Assembly (NCBI GenBank): GCA_043803805.1
Contig: JAZDJP010000060.1
Location: forward strand, 1-40,883
Direction: 5' to 3'
DNA from: JAZDJP01 sp043803805
GTDB lineage: Bacteria; Planctomycetota; JAZDJP01
Length of the DNA: 40,883 nucleotides
Made by a program: the position numbers and the translations under genes. The notes beneath the pieces are model-generated. The model ran no database searches and was not told the origin of the DNA. It saw only the letters and a list, made by a program, of their open reading frames with translations. Below, one piece after another: positions 1 to 6,173 of the stretch (positions within the stretch are counted from its first letter, which is position 1; each line of letters begins with the position of its first letter).

Positions 1-1
1 G

Positions 2-1081
2 ACTCCCACCGCCCCGCCGCCGTGCGCCGCGGCCACCGGCTACGCCGCCGCGCAAGACGCCGTGGTGCTCTTCAACGACAAGGGCCAGACCTGGGTGTTG
101 AAGATCGAGCGCGCCGGCGAGGCTCCGCCGCCCCCGCCCTCCGCCTTCCGCGCCGAGTGGAAAGATCTCAAGCCTGCCGGCGAGACGCCGCGGTGGCTGG
201 CCCCCCCCTCCACGGCGATGCTCTACGACTCCAAGCGCAAGCGGTGCGTGCTCTTCGACGGCGCCGCCGGCGACGCGCGGGGGGGTGGAAAGGGGCCCAG
301 CGAGATGTGGGCGCTGGACCTGGCCGCCACGCGCTGGACCTGTTTGGGCAAGCGCCAGCCGGGAGACACCGGGGACAAGCGCGCCTGGCCGGTCATTGAC
401 TTCCCCCACTTCCGCTACGGCGAGGCCGGCGATGCCTATTGGATATTGGACAACGAGGATTTCTGGATCTGCGACCCTGCGGCAGGGACCTGGAAGCAGG
501 AGGGGCTCCCCGCGGGAATGCCCAACTGGCGCTCGGGTAACGTGAGAAGCGGTTGGGCCTACGACCCGGACGGTCGCAGGTTCATGCGGCGCTACAGCGG
601 TCACTCCGGCAGCTTTTTCTTTTATCCGGAAGGCCGGAAGGTGGAGAAGCTGCCCGAGTCTCCCGAAGGGACCGAGGGGTACGTGGACGGCGGCCTGGCC
701 TATGATCGCAAGAATAAGGTTTTCGTACTACTGCCTCCCAAGGGGGGGACCTGGACGTTCGACCCGGCCGCGAAGGCCTGGCGGGAGATGAAGCCCGCGG
801 TCAGCCCTCCGGCACGCTCCATGCACAACCTCCTCTGGCACGAGAAGCTCGGGGCGCTGGTGATGGCCGGCGGGCGCGGCGAGGGCAATGGCAACTGGTT
901 CAACGACCTCTGGATTTACGAGACCGCCGCGGATCGCTGGACGGAGCTCAAGCCGCCCACCGCCTTCCCGACGGGCGGCTCGGCCACGGCCTATGACGCC
1001 TCGCAGGATGTCGTGGTGCTCGTCAACGACAAGGGCCAGACCTGGGCGTTGAAGATCGAGCGCGCCGGGGAAAAGAAGTGA
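2..1081 (+). CDS. Kelch-type beta-propeller protein, 5' end outside window
   Basis: The frame is open to the left edge, so this is the C-terminal part of a longer protein. The upstream codons (..ATGYAAAQDAVVLFNDKGQ) match the protein's own C-terminal segment (..ATAYDASQDVVVLVNDKGQ), so the window opens inside a first module and contains one full second module of about 317 residues. Kelch-like traits are the spaced 'YD..R...VLFDG', 'W.LDL....W' and 'W.FDPAAKAW' strands, plus 'GGRGEGNGNWFNDLWIYE', typical of galactose-oxidase/kelch blades. A proline run (PPPPPS) links the modules. No catalytic residues can be assigned. It is probably an extracytoplasmic binding protein; its N-terminus is not visible. 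The next gene has its own promoter, so the two are probably separate transcription units. Confidence 0.8.
   Translation, partial: TPTAPPPCAAATGYAAAQDAVVLFNDKGQTWVLKIERAGEAPPPPPSAFRAEWKDLKPAGETPRWLAPPSTAMLYDSKRKRCVLFDGAAGDARGGGKGPSEMWALDLAATRWTCLGKRQPGDTGDKRAWPVIDFPHFRYGEAGDAYWILDNEDFWICDPAAGTWKQEGLPAGMPNWRSGNVRSGWAYDPDGRRFMRRYSGHSGSFFFYPEGRKVEKLPESPEGTEGYVDGGLAYDRKNKVFVLLPPKGGTWTFDPAAKAWREMKPAVSPPARSMHNLLWHEKLGALVMAGGRGEGNGNWFNDLWIYETAADRWTELKPPTAFPTGGSATAYDASQDVVVLVNDKGQTWALKIERAGEKK
62..121 (+). repeat. 60-bp direct repeat, copy 1 (copy 2 at 1013-1072)
   Basis: The 60 bases here and those at 1013-1072 differ at four positions by eye. They lie 951 bp (317 codons) apart in the same frame. 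Both encode the closing strand of a propeller module (VVL.NDKGQTW.LKIERAGE). Nucleotide-level similarity suggests a recent in-frame module duplication or gene conversion. Confidence 0.85.
1013..1072 (+). repeat. 60-bp direct repeat, copy 2
   Basis: Partner of the repeat at 62-121. It encodes the final strand of the kelch-type protein just before its stop codon. Confidence 0.85.
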
Positions 1082-1121
1082 CCTCGTCCCTGGAGGACCC
1101 GTCCTTCCGCCGGGCCGCCCT

Positions 1122-1150
1122 TTGACAACCGGCCCCCGGCGGTGTATCAT
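1122..1150 (+). promoter_or_regulatory. Sigma70-like promoter of the ferredoxin-nuo operon
   Basis: TTGACA at 1122-1127 is separated by exactly 17 bases from TATCAT at 1145-1150. This is a near-consensus housekeeping promoter. The expected start point near 1157 would give a leader of about 54 nt before the ferredoxin ATG at 1211. Confidence 0.75.
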
Positions 1151-1210
1151 CCGCGACTGGACCCTGCGCTTAGTGAAGGGAACGTGGCTTCACGTCTCAA
1201 GGAGGCATCC

Positions 1211-1447
1211 ATGCCATATGTCATCTGCGAGCCCTGCATCAATGTGAAGGACAAGGCCTGCGTCGAGGCCTGCCCGGTGGACTGTATTCACGAGGCGCCC
1301 GACCAGTTTCTCATCAATCCGAATGAGTGCATTGACTGCGGCGCCTGCGAACCCGTCTGCCCGGTCCAGGCCATCTTTCCGCAGGACGGCGTTCCCGAGA
1401 AGTGGAAGTCGTTCATTGAGAAGAACAAGGCGTTCCACGCGAAGTGA
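1211..1447 (+). CDS. fdxA: 7Fe ferredoxin ([3Fe-4S][4Fe-4S])
   Basis: A 78-residue soluble electron carrier. Cysteines at 9, 17 and 50 match the ligands of a [3Fe-4S] cluster. C21, C40, C43 and C46 match the [4Fe-4S] ligands of Thermus/Streptomyces-type 7Fe ferredoxins; C25 is the extra free cysteine of that family. The start is ATG 1211, with AAGGAGG at about 1198-1204; a longer reading from 1142 would lack an RBS and family similarity. The stop overlaps the GTG of nuoB (GTGA), so translation is probably coupled. Its place at the head of a nuoB-nuoC-nuoI set suggests it donates electrons to, or accepts them from, that module, but this is inference. Confidence 0.9.
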   Translation: MPYVICEPCINVKDKACVEACPVDCIHEAPDQFLINPNECIDCGACEPVCPVQAIFPQDGVPEKWKSFIEKNKAFHAK

Positions 1448-1980
1448 ATCTTTCGGGTGATCTTCCGGCGGACTTTCGGCGCGAGGGTGACAACGTCATC
1501 CTCACGACGGCGGACCGTCTCGTCAACTGGTGCCGGAGTTATTCCGCCTGGCCGGTGACGTTCGGTCTGGCCTGCTGCGCCATCGAGATGATGGCCACGG
1601 GGGCCTCGCGTTACGACACGGATCGTTTCGGCGTTTTTTTCCGGCCAAGCCCCCGTCAGGCGGACATCATGATTGTCGCGGGGACGGTGACCTTCAAGAT
1701 GGCGTCGCGTCTCCGCCGGCTCTACGAGCAGATGCCCGAGCCAAAGTACGTCCTCTCGATGGGGAGCTGCGCGACCTGCGGTGGGCCGTATTGGAAGCAC
1801 GGTTACCATGTGGTCAAAGGGGTGGATCGGGTGGTTCCCGTGGATGTTTATGTGCCGGGGTGCCCGCCGCGACCGGAGGCGCTTCTGGACGGCATTCTGA
1901 AGTTGCTCGGGAAGATTCGGAACGAGTCGTATTTCACCGTGCGCCGGCGGGGGGAAGGGCACCCGGTTGTGCGGGCCTGA
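1444..1980 (+). CDS. nuoB: NADH-quinone oxidoreductase subunit B
   Basis: 178 residues, the subunit of complex I that holds the N2 [4Fe-4S] cluster next to the quinone site. The cluster ligands are visible: tandem C44-C45 in 'GLACCAIEMM', C109 in 'MGSCATCGG' and C140 in 'VPGCPPRPE'. The family segments 'RPSPRQADIMIVAGTVT' and 'PEPKYVLSMG' are intact. The start is GTG 1444, overlapping the ferredoxin stop. Length is normal. It is followed directly by nuoC and nuoI, with no nuoA, nuoD or nuoH in between. Confidence 0.95.
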   Translation: MNLSGDLPADFRREGDNVILTTADRLVNWCRSYSAWPVTFGLACCAIEMMATGASRYDTDRFGVFFRPSPRQADIMIVAGTVTFKMASRLRRLYEQMPEPKYVLSMGSCATCGGPYWKHGYHVVKGVDRVVPVDVYVPGCPPRPEALLDGILKLLGKIRNESYFTVRRRGEGHPVVRA

Positions 1981-1990
1981 CGGAGAAGGC

Positions 1991-2521
1991 ATGACACCTG
2001 CTGAAATCGCCGATCAACTCTCGGTGCGGCTGGGGGGGCGGGTTCTCGAAGCCCGGTTGGACGTTCCCGAGCCGTTCGCGAAACTCGCTGGCGAAGTCGT
2101 CGCCGATGCCGCGGTCTTTCTCCGGGACGATCCGGCCCTCGGTTTCGATGTTCTGTCCTGTCTGTCCGGGATGGACCTCGGCGGTGCGCTCGGCGTGGTG
2201 TATCATCTGGAATCGTCCGTGCACCGCCACCGGTTCGTTCTGAAGGTCGAGGCGCCCCGGGAGAACCCCGTTCTTCCGAGCGTCGCCGGTGTCTGGAAGG
2301 CGGCCGACTGGCATGAGCGGGAGGCGTGGGATCTTTTCGGCATCCGTTTCGAGGGGCATCCGGACCTCCGGCGGATTCTCCTTCCGGACGATTGGGAGGG
2401 GCATCCCCTTCGGAAGGACTACCGGGCGCCGGAAGTCTTTGAAGGCGTGCGCGTGCCTTACGGAGAGGACGATCCCGGCCGCGGCCACAGCGTGTTCGGC
2501 ACGGTGGAAGGAGGGGGCTGA
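1991..2521 (+). CDS. nuoC: NADH-quinone oxidoreductase subunit C (30 kDa)
   Basis: 176 residues. The family signature is clear near the C-terminus: 'WHEREAWDLFGIRFEGHPDL', followed by 'RRILLPDDWEGHPLRKDY'. The start is ATG 1991, with GGAGAAGG at 1982-1989; a TTG at 1967 would overlap nuoB by 14 bases and is less likely. The protein is a stand-alone NuoC and is not fused to NuoD. Its stop shares one base with the nuoI ATG (TGATG). Confidence 0.92.
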   Translation: MTPAEIADQLSVRLGGRVLEARLDVPEPFAKLAGEVVADAAVFLRDDPALGFDVLSCLSGMDLGGALGVVYHLESSVHRHRFVLKVEAPRENPVLPSVAGVWKAADWHEREAWDLFGIRFEGHPDLRRILLPDDWEGHPLRKDYRAPEVFEGVRVPYGEDDPGRGHSVFGTVEGGG

Positions 2522-3000
2522 TGTCATCCGGACGCGGCATTGTCGGGGATGTCGGATCTCTCGTCCGTGGAATGGGGCTCACCCTGCGCCATTGTTTTCA
2601 GCGTCCGGTGACGGTCCGCTATCCTTACGAAAAATTGGCCCTGCCGCCGAAGGCCCGGGCCCAGCTCCACAATGATATTGATGACTGTATCGGGTGCCTT
2701 CAATGCGCCCGCATCTGCCCCGTGGAATGCATCACCATCGAGACCGTGAAGGCGGAGGCGGGAGAGGATTTGGGCTCGACCACGACGGGTCACAAAAAAC
2801 GCCTGCATCTGACCCGTTTCGACATTGACCTGGCGAAGTGTTGTTACTGCGACCTTTGCACGACGGTCTGCCCGACGGAGTGTCTGGCGATGACGCTCCG
2901 TTACGAGAACGCTGTTTTAAACCGGGACGCCCTCCTGTATCATTTCTCGAAGATCTCAAAGGACCGTCGGGAACAGCTTCTCGCGGGCGGGAAAAAATGA
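2521..3000 (+). CDS. nuoI: NADH-quinone oxidoreductase subunit I (2x[4Fe-4S])
   Basis: 159 residues, similar to the 23-kDa complex I subunit that relays electrons through clusters N6a and N6b. Two CxxCxxCxxxC motifs are present: C56/C59/C62/C66 ('DCIGCLQCARIC') and C107/C110/C113/C117 ('KCCYCDLCTTVC'). Between them is a charged linker of about 40 residues. The N-terminal 'RHCFQRPVTVRYP' segment matches NuoI proteins. The start overlaps the nuoC stop, and the stop overlaps the next ATG (ATGA). The other membrane and NuoD subunits must be encoded elsewhere if a complete complex I is made. Confidence 0.92.
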   Translation: MSSGRGIVGDVGSLVRGMGLTLRHCFQRPVTVRYPYEKLALPPKARAQLHNDIDDCIGCLQCARICPVECITIETVKAEAGEDLGSTTTGHKKRLHLTRFDIDLAKCCYCDLCTTVCPTECLAMTLRYENAVLNRDALLYHFSKISKDRREQLLAGGKK

Positions 3001-3458
3001 AGCGGCAGAGCGACATGATGCGGATGACCGACAGCGACAGCCGTCATCGCATCCCGCCGCGGCTGGAAATTCTGGGGTTTTTCTTCATCCTTCTGTGCGG
3101 ATTGGGGGTAATCCTCTGGATGGTCTGGTTCTTCTTCCCGGGCTGGCAGGTCACGATTTTCCAGAAGACCCCGCTTGAACTGATGGGAACCCGGCCCCTT
3201 TCCCCGGCTGGGATCGTCGTATTAATTTATATCGTTCTTGCGGCCTACACCTGCTACATCCTTTTCGAGCGGCGCCGGCGGTGGGCGTACTATCTCATGC
3301 TTCTCATCACCGTTGCCCTGGCGTATCACCTTCCCGTTCGATTCACCGTGTTTATCAAAAACAATCGGGGGTTTGACGTTCCGGAAATCGTGGTACAATC
3401 ACTCGTCGCCGTGTTCTTCCTGTTCCCTCTGATCCAGCGGCGGTCATTGTTTCGCTAG
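2997..3458 (+). CDS. Hypothetical membrane protein, three to four helices
   Basis: 153 residues, not recognised. After a polar N-terminus (about residues 1-24), hydrophobic stretches lie at about 26-50 (LGFFFILLCGLGVILWMVWF), 73-90 (IVVLIYIVLAAYTCYILF) and 95-118, with a further one near 134-148. A positively charged 'ERRRRW' turn follows the second helix. It has no resemblance to NuoJ/K/A that I can see. The start ATG overlaps the nuoI stop, and the next gene begins 6 bases after its stop, so it belongs to this operon. Confidence 0.75.
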   Translation: MKRQSDMMRMTDSDSRHRIPPRLEILGFFFILLCGLGVILWMVWFFFPGWQVTIFQKTPLELMGTRPLSPAGIVVLIYIVLAAYTCYILFERRRRWAYYLMLLITVALAYHLPVRFTVFIKNNRGFDVPEIVVQSLVAVFFLFPLIQRRSLFR

Positions 3459-3464
3459 GCGTGT

Positions 3465-3938
3465 ATGAAGATACTCCGTTACACCAACCTGTTTCTGGTC
3501 CTGGCGGTTCTGATCGGGATTGCGCTCTTCTTCTCGCGGTACGAACTTTTCCAGGTGCCGCGCGCGGACGGCGCCATGGAGCCCTTTGCCAAGCGGGGGC
3601 GATGGTTCCTTCTCACCCGGGTGCGGGACGCGGGTCAGTCTCTGCGTCGCGGGGACGTGGTCACGTACCTGGATCCGATGTCCTCGGAGGATGACATGCG
3701 GATGGGTCGGGTGGTGGGCCTGCCGGGGGAGACGGTGGCCGTTCGAAACCGATCGCTTTTCGTGGGCGGCAGCAAGATGGATGAGTCGTACCTGCGGGAT
3801 GCCGCGCCGGAGGATTTCCCGGAGATTCTGGTCCCGCGGGGACGTGTATTTGTGCTTAACGACAACCGGGCGGATGTCTCGGACAGCCGGAAATACGGGC
3901 CGTTCCCGGGGGTGATCCTTCGCGGACGGACGAGGTAG
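3465..3938 (+). CDS. Signal peptidase I-like protein lacking both catalytic residues
   Basis: 157 residues with an N-terminal membrane helix (about 9-24), then the S26 (LepB) fold boxes. Box B normally reads SMxP with the nucleophilic serine; here it is 'DGAMEP' (A37). Box D normally reads KRVVGLPGD with the general-base lysine; here it is 'GRVVGLPGE' (G81 in place of Lys). Box E, 'VFVLNDNRADVSDSRKYGP', keeps DNR and DSR but has NDN instead of GDN. The fold therefore looks conserved while the Ser/Lys dyad is gone, suggesting a non-catalytic homologue, possibly one that binds signal peptides or a partner. It sits 6 bases after the preceding membrane protein gene; the next gene follows within 16 bases. 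Sequencing error is unlikely to explain two separate substitutions. Confidence 0.85.
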   Translation: MKILRYTNLFLVLAVLIGIALFFSRYELFQVPRADGAMEPFAKRGRWFLLTRVRDAGQSLRRGDVVTYLDPMSSEDDMRMGRVVGLPGETVAVRNRSLFVGGSKMDESYLRDAAPEDFPEILVPRGRVFVLNDNRADVSDSRKYGPFPGVILRGRTR

Positions 3939-3954
3939 AAGGAGGTGCCGGCGC

Positions 3955-5598
3955 ATGATCGCGGCGGTGAATAAACGATTCCAGATGAACCGGGCGGGAT
4001 GGGTGGAACTGGGGATTCTGGTGGTCCTCGCGCCGGTGCTGATGGTTTACGCCCGTGCCACGTGGCGTCATCAGTGGCTGTCCGTTTCCCTGCGGAACGC
4101 CATGGTCGCCACGGCAATGGGGGATGCGTCCGATGCGCTCCGGCATCTGGATCGTATCATCGAGGGGCGTCCCGGCCAGCCGGACGCGCTGATCCTCCGG
4201 GCGGATCTCCTGGCGCGGAAAAGTCTCTACGCGAAGGCCCGTCAGGATTACCAGACGGTCCTCGGGGCGTTGCCGGGGAGGTCGTCCCGGGCGCTTTCCG
4301 CCGGCCAGACGGCGACCGTTCACGTCGGGTTGGGGATGGTGGCGCTTGCGGAATACCAGGAGCAACCTTCGGCCACCGACAAGGCGGAGGAGGCGGGGGC
4401 CAGTTTCGACAAGGCCCTGGCGCTTGATCCGGAGAACGCGGATGCGGAAATCGGCATCGGGCTCCTGGCCTTCGTCCGGAACAATCCGGAGGGGGCCGAG
4501 AAGCGATTGAGAGGGGCTGTGCGTGAAGGGCGGCTCGTGTCGGCGGTGCTCCTGCCCCGGGCGTATTATGTCCTGGGCATCCTGCGTGCGACGAAGGTCT
4601 TTGCCGAGGGGCGCGTGCCCGCGCGGGCGGAGGTGGAGGAGGTTCGCGCGTTCTTCCAGCAGGCCCGGCTCATCGAGCCGACCTGGAAAATTGCCCGGGT
4701 AAACGAGAAGCTTGCGGAACTCTGGGCGCTCACGGCGGGGGGAAAGGATTCGTCAACGCCGGGTGCGCTTCATGAGTTCGCGCGCCTGGCGCCGGATCTC
4801 CCGGCCGGGGGGGGGGCCTATCTCTACAACGCTCTGGCGGTCGCGTTTTTCCGCCGGGGGGATTTCAACATCGCCAAGACCTACTTCGACAACGCGGTCG
4901 CCGGCGAGAAGGTTACGCCGGCAATCCGTCTGAACCAGGCCATTTTTCTCCTGGAGCGCGCGCGGGCGATGCGCGTCGCGCGTCCTGACGAGTTCGAACG
5001 GGTGCAGCGGGAAGTGGCGCCGATGCTGGAGCAGATTCTTGCGGCGGCCGGACCCCCGCCCGCCCCACCGTTGGAAACGGCCTATCTCCTGGCCGTTCTT
5101 CTTGATCGTCTCGGGCGCGAAGCGGATGCGGTTAAACTGATCACCCGGCTGGCCGTGGAATCTCCCGAGGACCCTCATGTCCTTTCGGCCCAGGCCGTTT
5201 TTGCCGTCCGCAAGGGAGAGATGGAGAAGGCGCGGGGGCTTCTCTCGAAGGCGTTGGCGAAATTGCCGGGCGCGGATCTGGAAACGCGTCTCCAGTCCCT
5301 CTCCGTAAATCCCGAAATCGGGCCGCCCGCCTTCCTGGGCGCCGCGCCGGCCACCCAGCGTCTCCCCGTCGTTGTCATTTCGCTCCGGGGCCGGTCGTCC
5401 CCCAAGCCCATCCCGCCTTCCGCCGTCCAGGTGGCGGTGGACGATGCGGCGATCGACGTGCTTCCGGCGGCGGGGGGGATGATTGCCCGGCCGTCGGTGC
5501 CGCTGAGCTTCGGGAAGCACCGGCTCACGGTCCGTGTCACGGACGACGCGGGAAATCGTTCCGAGCGCGCGCTCGACTTCGAGACCGTGGATCGGTGA
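3955..5598 (+). CDS. Membrane-anchored TPR-repeat protein
   Basis: 547 residues. A single N-terminal hydrophobic helix (about 17-34, 'VELGILVVLAPVLMVYA') is followed by a long helical region with TPR features: 'DALRHLDRIIEGRPGQPDAL', 'YAKARQDYQTVLGALPG' and 'SFDKALALDPENADAEIGIG'. Further units include 'GDFNIAKTYFDNAVAGEK' and 'GEMEKARGLLSKALAKLPG'. The last 80 residues look like a beta-rich Ig-like domain ('KHRLTVRVTDDAGNRS'). ATG 3955 is preceded by AAGGAGGTG at 3939-3947. It probably acts outside the cytoplasm as a scaffold. It is the last gene of the unit; I cannot assign a partner. Confidence 0.8.
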   Translation: MIAAVNKRFQMNRAGWVELGILVVLAPVLMVYARATWRHQWLSVSLRNAMVATAMGDASDALRHLDRIIEGRPGQPDALILRADLLARKSLYAKARQDYQTVLGALPGRSSRALSAGQTATVHVGLGMVALAEYQEQPSATDKAEEAGASFDKALALDPENADAEIGIGLLAFVRNNPEGAEKRLRGAVREGRLVSAVLLPRAYYVLGILRATKVFAEGRVPARAEVEEVRAFFQQARLIEPTWKIARVNEKLAELWALTAGGKDSSTPGALHEFARLAPDLPAGGGAYLYNALAVAFFRRGDFNIAKTYFDNAVAGEKVTPAIRLNQAIFLLERARAMRVARPDEFERVQREVAPMLEQILAAAGPPPAPPLETAYLLAVLLDRLGREADAVKLITRLAVESPEDPHVLSAQAVFAVRKGEMEKARGLLSKALAKLPGADLETRLQSLSVNPEIGPPAFLGAAPATQRLPVVVISLRGRSSPKPIPPSAVQVAVDDAAIDVLPAAGGMIARPSVPLSFGKHRLTVRVTDDAGNRSERALDFETVDR

Positions 5599-5619
5599 CC
5601 GGCATTCCCCGGAAAACGC

Positions 5620-5648
5620 TTGTCGGCGCAACGCCCCTCGCATAAGAT
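5620..5648 (+). promoter_or_regulatory. Candidate promoter for a leaderless coaD transcript
   Basis: TTGTCG (5620-5625), 17-base spacer, TAAGAT (5643-5648). The predicted start point is at about 5655-5656, which coincides with the preferred ATG of coaD. No Shine-Dalgarno precedes that ATG. Both boxes are imperfect. Confidence 0.4.
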
Positions 5649-5655
5649 GCCCCTT

Positions 5656-6168
5656 ATGGTGAAGTCCTCCCGAAAACCGGGGCGCGCCCTTTATCCCGGG
5701 ACGTTCGATCCCGTCACATTCGGCCATCTCGATGTCATCGCGCGGGGGAGCCGTCTGGTGGGGGAGCTTGTTGTTGCGGTCCTCCACAATGCGGGGAAGT
5801 CGCCGCTCTTCCCGGTGTCCGAACGGGTCGCCATGCTTCGACGGCATGCCCGGCGCCTGCCGAACGTGCGCGTCGGGCACTTCGACGGTCTGACGGTGGA
5901 TTACGCCCGCCGATGCGGCGCCGCCATGATTCTCCGGGGCATCCGGACGGTCTCCGATTTCGAGAATGAGTTTCAGATGGCGCTCACAAACCGGGCCATG
6001 GCCCCGGACCTCGAGACGATCTTCGTGATGTCGAGCGGGAAATATGCGTTTTTAAACTCCCATCTCATCAAGGAAATCATCCGGGCGGGAGGGGATGTGA
6101 GGGCCTTTGTCCCGGCGGACGTCGCGGCGGCCCTGCGGCGGAAAATGAAAAAGCCTTCCCGGCGGTGA
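5656..6168 (+). CDS. coaD: Phosphopantetheine adenylyltransferase
   Basis: 170 residues. It transfers AMP from ATP to 4'-phosphopantetheine to give dephospho-CoA, the penultimate step of CoA synthesis. The nucleotidyltransferase signature 'YPGTFDPVTFGHLD' holds the T/HxGH motif. Downstream blocks 'ILRGIRTVSDFENEFQMA', 'NRAMAPDLETIF' and 'NSHLIKEIIRAGGDV' are all typical. Start choice is uncertain: ATG 5656 is preferred, with ATG 5647 and GTG 5659 as alternatives; none has a good RBS. Its stop overlaps a possible GTG start of the next gene. Confidence 0.9.
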   Translation: MVKSSRKPGRALYPGTFDPVTFGHLDVIARGSRLVGELVVAVLHNAGKSPLFPVSERVAMLRRHARRLPNVRVGHFDGLTVDYARRCGAAMILRGIRTVSDFENEFQMALTNRAMAPDLETIFVMSSGKYAFLNSHLIKEIIRAGGDVRAFVPADVAAALRRKMKKPSRR

Positions 6169-6173
6169 TCGTC

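Noticed and set aside
2838..2996. Longer start for the membrane protein after nuoI
   Set aside because: It would overlap the nuoI cysteine motif region; ATG 2997 with an ATGA overlap fits the operon pattern.
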